DNA of 51,027 bases, taken from NCBI GenBank assembly GCA_946480015.1, contig CAMLIL010000037.1, forward strand, positions 1 through 51,027, given 5' to 3'. The notes beneath the pieces are model-generated. The model was not told the DNA's origin and ran no database searches. It worked only from the letters and a program-made list of their open reading frames with translations. Origin of the DNA: an uncultured Oxalobacteraceae bacterium (lineage in GTDB: Bacteria > Pseudomonadota > Gammaproteobacteria > Burkholderiales > Burkholderiaceae). The stretch's first letter is position 1. Every line of letters starts with the position of its first letter. The position numbers and the translations under genes were made by a program. Positions 9,188 through 20,579 of this stretch are shown here, piece after piece.

Positions 9188-9355
9188 CATAACAATTCCA
9201 GCCATCAACCCTGTTTTACCTCATCCCCATCCCCTGCCGCGGCTCTGTTAGACACCGCACAGTGATCACCCTCCGTTCGTTATATTTTTTGTATCCGGTG
9301 CACCTTGACTGGTGCGATCGCCCAGCGCTGATATAAAACTTTTAGAGGATGAATC

Positions 9356-9811
9356 ATGGACAATCAAAAACCGAATGACGGCAGTGCACGTAATCTCGGA
9401 ACCGAAGGCTCCGGTAGCAGCATGGGTAAGGATCTGGGCAGCGGCCGCGCAGGTGGTGCCAGCGGCGGTGCCGCCGAGACCATGAGCAACAAAGCCAAGG
9501 AAATGGCCAACGACGCCGTGAAAAGCGCATCCGATGTCCACAAATCCATCGATAAGGCCGCCGATGCCGCCCAGCCCGTCGTCGACCGCCTGGCCAGCTC
9601 GGCCCACGCCGGCGTGGACAAGGTCACCGGCCTGCTGCAAGGCGCCAGCGGCAGCCTCGACGAAAAAACCCGTCAGCTGACCGACGCCTACACCAACCTG
9701 ACCAATTCGGGCCGCGAATACGTCCGCGCCAGCCCGGGCACCTCGCTGCTGGTGGCCGCGGCCGCCGGCTTCACGCTGGCCAAACTGCTCAGCCGCAGCC
9801 GCCGCTACTAA
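9356..9811 (+). CDS. DUF883/ElaB-YqjD-like membrane-anchored protein
   Basis: A 151-residue protein with a Gly/Ser-rich, low-complexity N terminus (1-45), an amphipathic alanine/lysine-rich helical region (about 46-120), and the C-terminal signature REYVRASPGTSLLVAAAAGF with LAKLLSRSRR, a single membrane helix flanked by arginines. This C terminus is characteristic of the ElaB/YqjD/DUF883 family, tail-anchored inner-membrane proteins that in E. coli bind ribosomes in stationary phase. The strong GAGGA before the ATG supports the start. It stands upstream of the catalase gene, and both fit a stationary-phase or stress role; that is inference. Confidence 0.75.
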   Translation: MDNQKPNDGSARNLGTEGSGSSMGKDLGSGRAGGASGGAAETMSNKAKEMANDAVKSASDVHKSIDKAADAAQPVVDRLASSAHAGVDKVTGLLQGASGSLDEKTRQLTDAYTNLTNSGREYVRASPGTSLLVAAAAGFTLAKLLSRSRRY

Positions 9812-9830
9812 GCACCCCTCACCCACACCG

Positions 9831-9860
9831 CCAGTGACCGGATTCGCTTCCGGCCGCTGG
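9831..9860 (+). terminator. Hairpin between the DUF883-like gene and catalase
   Basis: Paired arms CCAG-TGA-CCGGA and TCCGG-CCG-CTGG around a 6-nt loop. No T-tract follows, so it may be a weak terminator or an mRNA-stability hairpin. Confidence 0.3.
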
Positions 9861-9928
9861 TGCGTCGTTGCGCCCTAAAATTTCCTTTGCGGCAATGCTG
9901 TTCCCCATTTTGTTTCCCGAGGTGTCCA

Positions 9929-12334
9929 ATGGTTTCACGTAAAAAGCCCGGCAAGTCCGACGAAGGCGCCGGCTCGATTCTCAGCACCGTCTCCGGCCCG
10001 TCCACCGCCCCGCCGCCGGCCACGCTCGGCAGCAAGAGCCCGACCGCCGAGCGCCTGCTCGACAAGATGAGCGGCACCATGGAAGTGGCCGCCGGCATGC
10101 CGTTCAACCCCAACAAGCCGGGCGAATACGGCGAAGCGTCGCGCACCCCGCAGGAAGGCGCCACCGCCACGCCGCCGTCGGATGCCGTGGGCGGCAGTAC
10201 CAGTACCGAGACCCTGGCCTCGCCCAAGACCGGCAGCGGGGTGCCCCCGGCCGGCGACAACGCCACCGTCGCGCCGCTGAGCCGGGTACGTGTCGACAGC
10301 AGCGGACAGACCCTGACCACCAGCCAGGGCGTGCCGGTGGCCGACAACCAGCACTCGCTCAAGATCGGGCTGCGCGGTCCGACCGCGCTGGAAGACTTCA
10401 TCCTGCGCGAGAAAATCACCCATTTCGACCATGAGCGCATTCCCGAGCGCGTGGTGCATGCGCGCGGTTCCGCCGCCCACGGCTATTTCGAATCCTGCGG
10501 CGACCACAGCGCTCTGACGCGCGCCGGCGTGTTTGCCCAGCCCGGCAAGCGCACCCCGGTGTTTGTGCGCTTCTCGACCGTGGCCGGCGAGCGCGGATCG
10601 GCCGATACCGTGCGCGATGTGCGCGGCTTCGCCGTCAAGTTTTATTCCGACGAGGGCAACTGGGATCTGGTCGGCAACAACATGCCGGTCTTCTTCATCC
10701 AGGACGCGATGAAATTCCCCGACCTCGTGCACGCGCTCAAACCCGAGCCGCACCACGCGATGCCGCAGGCATCCAGCGCGCACGACACTTTCTGGGACTT
10801 CGTTTCGCTGACGCCGGAATCGACCCACATGCTCATGTGGGTCATGTCGGACCGCGCCATTCCGCGCAGTTACCGCACCATGCAAGGTTTCGGCGTGCAT
10901 ACCTTCCGCCTGGTCAATGCCGCCGGCGAAACGCGTTTTTGCAAGTTCCACTGGAACCCGCTGCAGGGCACGCATTCGCTGGTGTGGGACGAGGCCGTCA
11001 AGGTCGCCGGCGCCGATCCGGATTTCCACCGGCGCGACCTGTGGGAAGCCATCGAGGCGGGCAACTTCCCCGAATGGGAACTGGCGGTCCAGGTGTTCAC
11101 GGAAGAACAGGCCGCCAGCTTCGAGTTCGACGTGCTCGACCCCACCAAGGTCGTGCCCGAAGAACTGGTGCCGCTGACCCCACTCGGCAAGATGGTCCTG
11201 AACCGCAATCCGGACAATTTTTTTGCCGAGACCGAGCAGGTCGCCTTTTGCACCGCGCACATCATCCCCGGCATCGACTTCAGTAACGATCCGCTGCTGC
11301 AGGGCCGCATCCACTCGTACGTGGATACCCAGCTGACCCGTCTGGGCGGGCCGAATTTCCACGAGATCCCGATCAACACGCCGATTGCCGCGATCCACAA
11401 CAACCAGCGCGACGGTTTGCATCGCCAGGCCATCCACCGTGGCCGGGTCAGCTATGAGCCCAATTCCCTGGCCGGCGGCAGTCCGGCGCAGGCCGGTGTG
11501 CGCGGCTTCACCAGCTATCCGGAGCCGGTGGCCGAAAGCAAGGTGCGCGGCAATCCCGCGCTGTTTGCCGACCACTACTCGCAGGCGCGTCTGTTCTTCA
11601 AGAGCCAAAGCCCGATCGAGCGGGTCCACATCGCCAATGCCTTCCGCTTCGAGCTCACGCGCGTGCAGGTGCCGGCGGTGCGCCAGCGTGTGCTCGCTAC
11701 CCTGGCCAATGTCGATGCCAGCCTGGCCGCGCGGGTGGCGGAAGGGCTGGGCATGGACGTGCCGGAAGCGCTGCCGCTGGCGAGCACGCTGGCGCTGCCC
11801 GAGTATGAAGCGTCGCCGCCGCTGTCGCTGCTGGCCCGTCCGGGCCAGACCGGCATCCGCACGCGGCGCGTGGCGGTGCTGGTGGACAATGGCACCGATG
11901 GCGACAGCGTCAGGCGGATCTACACGTCGCTGCTGGAAGATGGCGCCGTGCCGCGTCTGGTGTCCACACAGCTGGGCAGGGTGAAGGCGGCCGACGGCTC
12001 CTTCATCGATGTCGAGATCACGCTGGAGGCCGGGCCCTCGGTGCTGTACGACGCGGTGATCGTGCCCGACGGTGCGGCATCCTTGAGCCGCGACGCGCAC
12101 GCGCAGAACTTCATGCGCGATCAGTACCGGCACTGCAAGCCGATCATGGTGGTGGGGGCGGGCTCGGATCTGCTCTGGGTGTCGAGCGTGCCCGATACGC
12201 TGCCCGATGGGTCGAACGATCCTGCGCTGGTCGTGACGCAGGCGGCCGGCCTGGCCGCCGCGCTCGATGCGTTCAAGGCCGCGCTGGCGAACCACCGTTC
12301 GTTCGCCCGCGAGACCGATCCGCCATTGGTATAA
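9929..12334 (+). CDS. katE: Large-subunit (clade 2, KatE/HPII-type) catalase
   Basis: Haem catalase converting hydrogen peroxide to water and oxygen. The distal site is seen in [15 protein letters not shown], the core in [19 protein letters not shown] and [11 protein letters not shown], and the proximal haem-ligand segment in [16 protein letters not shown] (Tyr). After about residue 640 a flavodoxin/DJ-1-like domain begins ([15 protein letters not shown]), which marks large-subunit catalases. The start at 9929 has GAGG upstream; a longer frame from 9860 lacks such a site and adds a non-homologous segment. The 801-residue product exceeds E. coli HPII (753), mostly through a Ser/Thr/Pro-rich N-terminal arm of about 110 residues. 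It is convergent with the efflux operon across a REP-like palindrome. Confidence 0.95.
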   Translation: MVSRKKPGKSDEGAGSILSTVSGPSTAPPPATLGSKSPTAERLLDKMSGTMEVAAGMPFNPNKPGEYGEASRTPQEGATATPPSDAVGGSTSTETLASPKTGSGVPPAGDNATVAPLSRVRVDSSGQTLTTSQGVPVADNQHSLKIGLRGPTALEDFILREKITHFDHERIPERVVHARGSAAHGYFESCGDHSALTRAGVFAQPGKRTPVFVRFSTVAGERGSADTVRDVRGFAVKFYSDEGNWDLVGNNMPVFFIQDAMKFPDLVHALKPEPHHAMPQASSAHDTFWDFVSLTPESTHMLMWVMSDRAIPRSYRTMQGFGVHTFRLVNAAGETRFCKFHWNPLQGTHSLVWDEAVKVAGADPDFHRRDLWEAIEAGNFPEWELAVQVFTEEQAASFEFDVLDPTKVVPEELVPLTPLGKMVLNRNPDNFFAETEQVAFCTAHIIPGIDFSNDPLLQGRIHSYVDTQLTRLGGPNFHEIPINTPIAAIHNNQRDGLHRQAIHRGRVSYEPNSLAGGSPAQAGVRGFTSYPEPVAESKVRGNPALFADHYSQARLFFKSQSPIERVHIANAFRFELTRVQVPAVRQRVLATLANVDASLAARVAEGLGMDVPEALPLASTLALPEYEASPPLSLLARPGQTGIRTRRVAVLVDNGTDGDSVRRIYTSLLEDGAVPRLVSTQLGRVKAADGSFIDVEITLEAGPSVLYDAVIVPDGAASLSRDAHAQNFMRDQYRHCKPIMVVGAGSDLLWVSSVPDTLPDGSNDPALVVTQAAGLAAALDAFKAALANHRSFARETDPPLV

Positions 12335-12335
12335 G

Positions 12336-12360
12336 TCGTCCCCGCTTGCGCGAGGACGAC
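12336..12360. repeat. REP-like palindrome, copy C
   Basis: GTCGTCC at 12336-12342 pairs with GGACGAC near 12354-12360, with CGCTTGCGCGA between. It occupies almost the whole gap between the convergent katE and RND permease genes and could serve as a bidirectional terminator. Confidence 0.6.
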
Positions 12361-12364
12361 CGGG

Positions 12365-15300
12365 TTACATCGACGGTTCCGTCACGTGCTTGACCACCGG
12401 CGGATGCTTGCGCATCCTGGCCACGCCGCGCTTGATCAGGTGCTCCAGGTCGTCGATGTAGGTGAACACGGCCGGCACCACCAGCAGCGACAGCAGGGTG
12501 GAGGTGATCAGGCCGCCGATTACGGCGATGGCCATCGGCGAGCGGAAGCTCGGATCGGCGCCCCAGCCCAGCGCCAGCGGCATCATGCCGGCGCCCATGG
12601 CGATGGTGGTCATGATGATCGGCCGGCTGCGCTTGTGGCAGGCGTCGACCAGGGCGTCGAAGCGGCTCATGCCATCCTTGCGCGCCAGGATGGCGTAGTC
12701 GACCAGCAGGATCGAGTTCTTGGTCACGATCCCCATCAGCATGATCAGGCCGATCATCGACGGCATCGACAGCGCCCGCCCGGTGATCAAGAGGGCCACG
12801 AAGGCGCCGCCGATCGACAGCGGCAGCGCCGCCAGGATCGTCACCGGCTGCATGAAGTCGCCGAACAGCAGCACCAGCACGCCGTAGATGCACAGCACGC
12901 CGATCAGCATGGCGATGCCGAAGCTGGCGAACAGCGATTGCATCTCCTGCGCGTCGCCCAGTTCGGCGATCTTCACCGACGGCGGCAGGTTCTTGATCGC
13001 CGGCAGGGCGCGCGCTTCCTCGTTGACTTCACCCAGCGAACGGCCCGACAGCTCCACCTCCAGGGTCACGTTGCGGCTGCGGTTCAGGCGGTCGATCTGG
13101 GCCGGGCCGCTTTCCATCGTGATGCTGGCCACGTTGGCCAGCATGACCGGCCCGTTCTTGCCCGGCACGGTCAGCCGTCCGATCGCGTCGAGGTCGGCAC
13201 GCACCGCGTCCGGCAGCTTGACGCGGATCGGTACCTGGCGCTCGGTCAGGTTCATCTTGGTCAGCGCCACGTCGTAGTCGCCGGCGGTGGCAACGCGCAC
13301 CGTTTCACCGATCGACGCGGCCGTCACGCCCATGTCGGCGGCACGCGCGAAATCGGGCCGCACGATGATTTCAGGGCGCACCAGCGAAGCGCTGGAACTG
13401 ACATTGCCGATGCCCTTCAGGGTGCGCAGATCGCGCTCGGCCGCCTGCGCCGCGATCTGCAGCGCGGCCGGATCTTCGCTGCGCAGCACCAGCTGCATCT
13501 TGACGCCGGTATCCTGCGGTCCGACATTGAAGCGCGCCCCGGGAATCTGGTCGAGCCTGGCGCGGATCTGGCGCTCGAGCTGGTCCATCGACTCGTTGCG
13601 CTTGGTGCGGTGCACCGTGGTCAGGGTCAGCACGGCGCGGCGCGCTTCGGCCGCCGCGCCGGGAGCGAAGGCATCGCCGCTCGAACCGCCGCCGATGGAG
13701 CTGAAGATGCCGGTAATGCCCGGCACCTGCATGGCTGCCAGGCGCGCCCGCTCGGCCACCTCGCGCGTTTCGCTCAAGGTCGAGCCGGGCGGCAGTTCCA
13801 GGTTGATCATGGTCTGGTTGCGGTCGGACGGCGGCACGAAGCCGGTCGGCAGCAGCGGCACCAGCATGATCGAGCCGATGAAGAACAGGCCCGAGCCGAT
13901 CGCCGTGGCGAGGCGGTGGTTCAGGCACCATTTCATGGCCCGCATGTAGCGTGTCATGATCCAGCCGTCCTTCTCCGGACCATGCGGCAGCGGCTTGAGG
14001 ATGTAGGCCGCCATCATCGGCGTGAGCAGACGCGCCACCAGCAGGGAAGCGAGGATCGCCAGCACGGCGGTCCAGCCGAACTGCTTGAAGAATTTGCCGG
14101 GGATGCCGCCCATGAAGGCGGTCGGCAGGAACACCGCCACCAGCGCGAACGTCGTGGCAATGACGGCCATGCCGATTTCGTCGGCCGCTTCGAGCGCCGC
14201 CTGCATCGGGGTTTTCCCCATGCGCAGGTGGCGCGAAATGTTTTCGATCTCGACGATCGCGTCGTCGACCAGCACGCCGACCACCAGCGCCAGCGACAGC
14301 AGGGTCACGGTGTTGAGCGTGTAGCCGAACCAGTACTGGCCGAGGAAGGCCGGAATTACCGACAGCGGCAGGGCGGCGGCGGCCACGATGGTGGCGCGCC
14401 AGTCGCGCAGGAACCACCACACCACCAGCACCGCCAGAATCGCGCCTTCGTACAGCAGTTCCATCGAACCGTCGAAGTTTTCCTTGACCGGCTCCGCGTT
14501 GTCGATCACTTCGCGCAGCACCACGTTTGGATGCTCTTTCTGCAGCTCGGCGATGGCGGCGCGCGCGCCTTCGGCTACGTCCAGCTCGCTGGCGCCCTTG
14601 GTACGGAACACTTCGAAGCCGACCACCTTCTTGCCATTCTGCTCGGCGATCGCGCGCGGCTCGGCCACGGTATCGGTGACGGTGGCGATCTGGTCGAGGC
14701 GCACGCGGCGCCCGTCGAGCAGCGGAATGTCCATGGCGGCCAGGTCCTGCGCCGTGTGCACGGTGGCGATGGTGCGCACCGACTGCTCGGCGCCGGAGAT
14801 GTCGCCGCGTCCGCCCGGCGCTTCCTTCTGCACGTTGCGCAGCTGGCGCGAAACGTCGGCCGCGGTGGCCTTCAGGGCCGCCATGCGGGCGTCGTCGAGT
14901 TCGACCCGGACTTCGCGGTACACGCCGCCGACGCGCTTGACCGCGCCCAGGCCGGGCACCGACAGCAGGCGCTTGGACACGGCGTTGTCGACGAACCAGC
15001 TCAGTTCCTGGTCGTCCATCGGATTGCCGGGGCGGTTGGGCGCGGGGGCCGCGATAAAGGTCATGATCACCCGGCCGGCGGTGGAGGCCTTGGTGACGGT
15101 CGGGTCGCGCATTTCGGCCGGCAGGTCGGCCTTGACGCGGGCAACCGCGTCGCGCACGTCGTTGACGGCTTCGGCGATGTCTTTTTCGAGGATGAATTCG
15201 ACGGTGATGGTGGCCACGCCGTCGAGTACCCTGGTGTAGATGTTCTTGACGCCTTGCAGCGAGGCGGCCGAATCCTCGATCTTGCGCGCCACTTCGGTTT

Positions 15301-15478
15301 CCAGCTGCGCCGGAGCGGCGCCGTCCAGCACTGCGGTGATGGTCACGATCGGCAGTTCGATGTCGGGGAAGTCTTGCACCTTGTTGGCCTTGTAGGCCAG
15401 CATGCCCGCCAGCGACAGCAGCGCGAACAGCATGATCGCCGGGATCGGGTTCTTGATCGAGAGAGATGAAAAGTTCAT
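12365..15478 (-). CDS. RND efflux transporter permease (HAE1 family)
   Basis: A 1037-residue inner-membrane proton-driven pump subunit of the AcrB/MexB superfamily, expelling hydrophobic or amphiphilic compounds through the tripartite complex encoded here. The start MNFSSLSIKNPI and TM1 are typical. TM4 carries the proton-relay pair in VGVLVDDAIVEIENI, and TM10 the relay lysine in LMGIVTKNSILLVDYA. AAGGAA precedes the ATG. The adaptor stop is 9 nt upstream, so the genes form an operon tetR-OMF-MFP-RND. Length is that of the family. The substrate range cannot be read from the sequence. Large opposite-strand frames over this gene are shadows. Confidence 0.95.
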   Translation of the reverse strand: MNFSSLSIKNPIPAIMLFALLSLAGMLAYKANKVQDFPDIELPIVTITAVLDGAAPAQLETEVARKIEDSAASLQGVKNIYTRVLDGVATITVEFILEKDIAEAVNDVRDAVARVKADLPAEMRDPTVTKASTAGRVIMTFIAAPAPNRPGNPMDDQELSWFVDNAVSKRLLSVPGLGAVKRVGGVYREVRVELDDARMAALKATAADVSRQLRNVQKEAPGGRGDISGAEQSVRTIATVHTAQDLAAMDIPLLDGRRVRLDQIATVTDTVAEPRAIAEQNGKKVVGFEVFRTKGASELDVAEGARAAIAELQKEHPNVVLREVIDNAEPVKENFDGSMELLYEGAILAVLVVWWFLRDWRATIVAAAALPLSVIPAFLGQYWFGYTLNTVTLLSLALVVGVLVDDAIVEIENISRHLRMGKTPMQAALEAADEIGMAVIATTFALVAVFLPTAFMGGIPGKFFKQFGWTAVLAILASLLVARLLTPMMAAYILKPLPHGPEKDGWIMTRYMRAMKWCLNHRLATAIGSGLFFIGSIMLVPLLPTGFVPPSDRNQTMINLELPPGSTLSETREVAERARLAAMQVPGITGIFSSIGGGSSGDAFAPGAAAEARRAVLTLTTVHRTKRNESMDQLERQIRARLDQIPGARFNVGPQDTGVKMQLVLRSEDPAALQIAAQAAERDLRTLKGIGNVSSSASLVRPEIIVRPDFARAADMGVTAASIGETVRVATAGDYDVALTKMNLTERQVPIRVKLPDAVRADLDAIGRLTVPGKNGPVMLANVASITMESGPAQIDRLNRSRNVTLEVELSGRSLGEVNEEARALPAIKNLPPSVKIAELGDAQEMQSLFASFGIAMLIGVLCIYGVLVLLFGDFMQPVTILAALPLSIGGAFVALLITGRALSMPSMIGLIMLMGIVTKNSILLVDYAILARKDGMSRFDALVDACHKRSRPIIMTTIAMGAGMMPLALGWGADPSFRSPMAIAVIGGLITSTLLSLLVVPAVFTYIDDLEHLIKRGVARMRKHPPVVKHVTEPSM

Positions 15479-15487
15479 GGCGATTCC

Positions 15488-16675
15488 TTATTTGGCGCTG
15501 GCCACTTTTGCCGGCGCTGCCGCGACCGCGCGCACCAGGTCGCCGTCGTTCAGGAAGCCGGCGCCGCTGACCACCACCTGGGTGTCCGGCGTGACGCCGT
15601 TCAGCACTTCGATACGGTCGGCGAGGCGGCGCCCGGCCTGCACTTTCAGCTGGCTGACGCGCTGATCGGGGTTGAGGCGGAACACGTAACTGAAGCCGTC
15701 GCGCACGACGATGGCCTGCTGCGGCACCGTCATCGCGGCCGAGGTGCCGAGCTGGAACTGGCCGCTGGCGAACATGCCCTGCTTGAAGGGCGCGTTGACC
15801 GAGGTGCTGGGCGGCAGGTCCACATACACCAGCGCCGAGCGGGTTTGCGGATCGATGGTCGGGGCGATCATGCGCACCTTGCCGGTCAGTTCGCTGCCGT
15901 TGGCGGCGGTGACCGTGGCCAGGGTGCCGCGCTGGATGCGCGCCAGTTCGCTGGCGGTGACTTCGGCGCGCCATTCCAGGCGGCCCTGGCGGATCATGCG
16001 GAACAGTTCCGTGCCCGAGCCGACCACCGAGCCGACCGTGGCGCTGCGCGCCGAGATCACGCCGCTGTCGGGCGCCACCACGCGGGTGTACTTCAGGCGC
16101 AGCTTTTGCGAGGCCAGCGCCGCCTTGGCCGAGGCGATGCGCGCCTTGGCGGTGCTTTCGGCCGTCATGTACTGGCTGATCTGCTGGGCCGACAGCGCGC
16201 CCGAGCTTTGCAGGGCGCGCGCGCGCTGGGCGTTGGCGCTGGCTTCGCCGGCATTGGCCTGCGCTTCGGCCAGCGCCGCTTCGGCCTGGGCCACGTCGGC
16301 ATTGATGGTGTCGGGCGAGAACACGGCCAGCACATCGCCTTTCTGGACGAGGTCGCCGACATTGACCCGCACCTCGGTCAGGCGCAGGCCGGCCAGTTCG
16401 CTGCCGATCACGGCTTCCTGCCAGGCGGCCACGTTGCCGTTCGCGGCCAGCTTGATCGGCAGGCTGGCCGCCGCAGGCTTGGTGGTGGTGACGGTCAGCG
16501 CCGGCTTGACCGGCGCCGCCTTGTCCTGCTTGTCGTCGGCGGCGTTCGAGTGCGGCGCAAGCGCGAGCAGGGCCGCCGAACCGATGGCGAGAGCGCCGAT
16601 GACCAGCGCGGGAACGGTCTTCAATTGAAATTTTTTCATGATGGTCTGGTGGAGGTTCGGTTCGGAGGCGGTCAT
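15488..16675 (-). CDS. RND efflux periplasmic adaptor (membrane fusion protein)
   Basis: A HlyD/AcrA-type adaptor of 395 residues that bridges the RND permease and the outer-membrane channel. The lipoyl/barrel-sandwich halves are visible (GSELAGLRLTEVRVNVGDLV with KGDVLAVF; later VVAPDSGVISARSATVGSVV) around a long Ala/Gln-rich coiled-coil hairpin (about 115-185), then the beta-barrel. The chosen ATG overlaps the outer-membrane gene stop (ATGA), which suggests translational coupling. An internal ATG at 16639 (residue 13) would place the signal sequence MKKFQLKTVPALVIGALAIG exactly at the N terminus and may be the real start. Neither has a clear Shine-Dalgarno. Confidence 0.92.
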   Translation of the reverse strand: MTASEPNLHQTIMKKFQLKTVPALVIGALAIGSAALLALAPHSNAADDKQDKAAPVKPALTVTTTKPAAASLPIKLAANGNVAAWQEAVIGSELAGLRLTEVRVNVGDLVQKGDVLAVFSPDTINADVAQAEAALAEAQANAGEASANAQRARALQSSGALSAQQISQYMTAESTAKARIASAKAALASQKLRLKYTRVVAPDSGVISARSATVGSVVGSGTELFRMIRQGRLEWRAEVTASELARIQRGTLATVTAANGSELTGKVRMIAPTIDPQTRSALVYVDLPPSTSVNAPFKQGMFASGQFQLGTSAAMTVPQQAIVVRDGFSYVFRLNPDQRVSQLKVQAGRRLADRIEVLNGVTPDTQVVVSGAGFLNDGDLVRAVAAAPAKVASAK

Positions 16676-18072
16676 TGGGCGCTGGCGGTCCAGCCGCCGC
16701 CGGCGGCGCGGTACAGCGATACCCAGGCGCTGCTGCGTTCGCGCTGCAGGGTGACGACGGCGTTTTCCGCGGCCAGCTGGGTGCGGCGCGCGTCTTCCAG
16801 CTCGAGCAGGCTGCCGAAACCGTTCTTGTAACGGTCTTCGGCGGCGTGGAAGGAGGCGCGGTAACCGTCAAGCGCGGTCTGGGCGTCGGTGGCGCGGGCG
16901 GCGCTGCTGTCCAGGTTGACCAGGGCTTGCTCGACTTCGCGCACCGCCTGGCGCGCCTTGGCGCGGTAGGTGGCCACCGCACTGTCGTAGCGGGCTTCGG
17001 CGGCGTCGACATTGGCGCGGCGGCGGCCGGCGTCGAAGACCGGTACCGTCAGCGACAGCGGGCCGATGGTCCAGGCGTCGAGCTGGGTGTTTTCGCCGCC
17101 GCTGCGGAAGTTGGCTACGCCGATCTGGCCGGACAGGCCCAGACGCGGGAAGCGCTGCGCCTTGGCGCTGCCGACATCGTAGCTGGCCGCGGCCACGTCG
17201 CGCTCGGCGCTGAACACGTCGGGGCGCTGGGCCAGCACCTGGGCCGGCAGCGCGGCGATGGCGAGCGCCGGCGCCGGCACCGGCTTGGCCGCGCCCAGGC
17301 GGGCGCGCAGGTCGGCTTCGTCGAGCGCGCTCAGTTCGACCAGGCTTTTCACATCCAGATCGCACTGGGCGCGCTGCGCCGTCAGGCGGCTGTTGCCTTC
17401 GGCGGCCGAGGCGCGCGCCAGGGCCGCCGTGGCCGGCGCCTGGAATCCGGCATCGGCCGCCAGCTGGGTCAGGCGCGCGGTGTCGGCGCGCGAGGCCGCA
17501 TCCTGCCGGGCCACCGCCAGCAACTGCTCGCAGGCGCGCAGGCTGTAGTACTGGTCGGCCACTTCGGCGGCGATGGCCACGCGGGCGTCGTGCCAGTTGG
17601 CTTGGGCGCCAACCAGGCGTTCCTGGGCCGCGTTGCGGCTCGCGCGGCCGCCGCCGAACAGGTCGATCTCCCAGGCGCTCTGAAAGCCCGCCTGCGAAGT
17701 GGTGCCGCCCGGCTGTACGCTCTGCTGGCTGGCGCGCGTGACGCTGGCCGCGCCATCGAGGCTGGGCAACAGGGCCGCGCCGGCGGCCACGCGCTCGGCA
17801 CGCGACTGGGCCAGGCGCGACTGGGCCGCCGCGACGGTAGGACTGGCCGCCTGGGCCGCTTCGACCAGCTGCACCAGCAGCGGATCGCCCTGCTGGCGCC
17901 ACCACTGGCTCAAGTCGGTCAGGCTGCCGTTGTGCGGCAGCGGGGCTTGCCAGGCGGCGGGCAGGGGGGCGGCCACCTGCGTGGGCGGCGTGCTTACGCA
18001 GCCGGTCAGCGCCAGCGCCAGCGCCAGGGCAAGGGCAAGGGCAGGCGCCGCGATCGTGCGGGGTATCGTCAT
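16672..18072 (-). CDS. NodT-family RND outer-membrane factor lipoprotein
   Basis: A 466-residue TolC/OprM-type outer-membrane channel. The N terminus has a repetitive Ala-Leu signal helix and lipobox LTGC (lipidated Cys near residue 25). Two OEP repeats follow, with diagnostic SAWEIDLFGGGRAS near the middle and VPVFDAGRRRANVDAAEARY in the second half. It is the exit duct of the tripartite pump encoded next to it. The start overlaps the tetR stop by four bases (ATGA) and its own stop overlaps the adaptor start the same way, so the four genes are translationally coupled. The Ala-Leu codon repeat near 18011-18046 (GCCAGCG/GGCAAGG units) is a small low-complexity tract that may vary in length. 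Confidence 0.93.
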   Translation of the reverse strand: MTIPRTIAAPALALALALALALTGCVSTPPTQVAAPLPAAWQAPLPHNGSLTDLSQWWRQQGDPLLVQLVEAAQAASPTVAAAQSRLAQSRAERVAAGAALLPSLDGAASVTRASQQSVQPGGTTSQAGFQSAWEIDLFGGGRASRNAAQERLVGAQANWHDARVAIAAEVADQYYSLRACEQLLAVARQDAASRADTARLTQLAADAGFQAPATAALARASAAEGNSRLTAQRAQCDLDVKSLVELSALDEADLRARLGAAKPVPAPALAIAALPAQVLAQRPDVFSAERDVAAASYDVGSAKAQRFPRLGLSGQIGVANFRSGGENTQLDAWTIGPLSLTVPVFDAGRRRANVDAAEARYDSAVATYRAKARQAVREVEQALVNLDSSAARATDAQTALDGYRASFHAAEDRYKNGFGSLLELEDARRTQLAAENAVVTLQRERSSAWVSLYRAAGGGWTASAQ

Positions 18073-18779
18073 GCTTTTTTCTTTCGGAGCTGGGGTTTGC
18101 TGGGAGGGGTGGCAGTCATGCGTGCCTGTTCGGCGTTGATCATTGCTTCGGCGTAGTCGACCATGCGCTCCATCCAGGTGTCGATGGCTTCGTCGCTGCT
18201 CAGCAGAGCGGGGCTGACCTTGTCGACGACGTCGCGCATGACCATCACCTGGATGGCCTGGCCGACCACGCAGAACGCCAGCCGCTCGATGGCCAGATCG
18301 GGTTCGGCCAGCCCCATGCGATGGGCCAGCATTGCGCTCAGGGCCGCGTGCGCCGGGCGGATGCCGGTGTCAATCTCCTCGTGCCACACGCCCGTGGGTT
18401 CCAGCATTTCCCGGTACCACAGGCGCAAGGACAGGCGCGCGATATCGCCGCATTTGAGCGGGTCGAGCAGCGAGGCGTAGAACTCGGCCAGCGATTGACG
18501 CAGCGGCGCATCGGGATCGCTGAAGAAGGCTTGCCGGTCGCGGTGATGGGGCGCTTCGGTGAAGGCGGCCCGGTACAGGCCGGCCTTGTCGCCGAAGTAG
18601 TAGCTGATCGAGGCAATGTTGGTGCCGGCCGCGAGCGCGATTTCGCGGGTGGAGGTCTTGGCGAAGCCTTGCTCGGCGAACAGGCGCATGGCCGTGAGCA
18701 GCAGCCGCTCGCGCGACTGGGCGCCGTCGGAACGGGTGCGGCGTCCGTCGTCGCCGGTTGGGGGAGTCAGTTTGGTCAT
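18069..18779 (-). CDS. TetR/AcrR-family repressor of the efflux operon
   Basis: A 236-residue regulator. The helix-turn-helix region (about 22-70) includes LLLTAMRLFAEQGFAKTSTR and NIASISYYFGDKAGLYRAAF, the classic TetR recognition helix. The C-terminal ligand domain resembles the DUF1956/CecR type (Trp-Tyr-Arg-Glu segment RLWYREMLEPTGVWHEE). It is the first gene of the tetR-OMF-MFP-RND operon and overlaps the outer-membrane gene by four bases, so it probably represses its own operon until a pump substrate binds. Two inverted repeats just upstream of its ATG are good operator candidates. Confidence 0.9.
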   Translation of the reverse strand: MTKLTPPTGDDGRRTRSDGAQSRERLLLTAMRLFAEQGFAKTSTREIALAAGTNIASISYYFGDKAGLYRAAFTEAPHHRDRQAFFSDPDAPLRQSLAEFYASLLDPLKCGDIARLSLRLWYREMLEPTGVWHEEIDTGIRPAHAALSAMLAHRMGLAEPDLAIERLAFCVVGQAIQVMVMRDVVDKVSPALLSSDEAIDTWMERMVDYAEAMINAEQARMTATPPSKPQLRKKKA

Positions 18780-19093
18780 GACGCAATTTAATCATAATAT
18801 TCAAACGATTGATATAACTAAATCGGCTGATTTAACTCTGCCGTGGACGGAGCTGTCGGGCTGCCCGCCGGTGCCAACCTTGCACTCCCCCTTATTGAGC
18901 CGGAGCGGCCATGAGATTTGCAACGCCGCAGGACGTTTTTTTCAGGCCAAGACCGCCGACATGAATAGATCGGCGCTTCTATATGAGCAATCAACCGCAC
19001 GATCGATACACATTTTGTTACTCAGCCATCGTGGGCAGACATAGACAAGCAATATGAATCGGTGATAAAGAGTAAATATTAACGGAGCCCACG
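18780..19093. other. Divergent regulatory gap between tetR and the DUF1800 gene
   Basis: 314 bp without a gene. The first 60 bp are AT-rich and contain the two operator-like inverted repeats described separately. The rest shows no open frame with a start signal, no RNA gene and no clear hairpin; GGAG at 19084-19087 is the ribosome binding site of the DUF1800 gene. Confidence 0.6.
18801..18834. promoter_or_regulatory. Two candidate TetR operators 20 bp apart
   Basis: TAAATC-GGCT-GATTTA at 18819-18834 is a perfect inverted repeat with 6-bp arms. TCAA-ACGA-TTGA at 18801-18812 is a second, shorter one. Both have a 4-bp spacer and their centres are 20 bp apart, so two repressor dimers would lie on the same face of the helix. 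They start 22 bp upstream of the tetR ATG, where the operon promoter should be. Confidence 0.55.
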
Positions 19094-20569
<1,476 letters not shown>

Positions 20570-20579
20570 GGAGAGCATC

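Noticed and set aside
9860..9928. Longer N terminus for catalase
   Set aside because: The extra 23 residues lack a ribosome binding site and do not resemble catalases, whereas the ATG at 9929 has GAGG upstream.
12386..17012. Very long frames on the other strand or other frames of the efflux genes (over 1000 codons)
   Set aside because: They mirror the RND permease, adaptor and channel genes, have Arg/Ala/His-rich shadow composition and no recognisable domain. High GC content removes stop codons in these frames.
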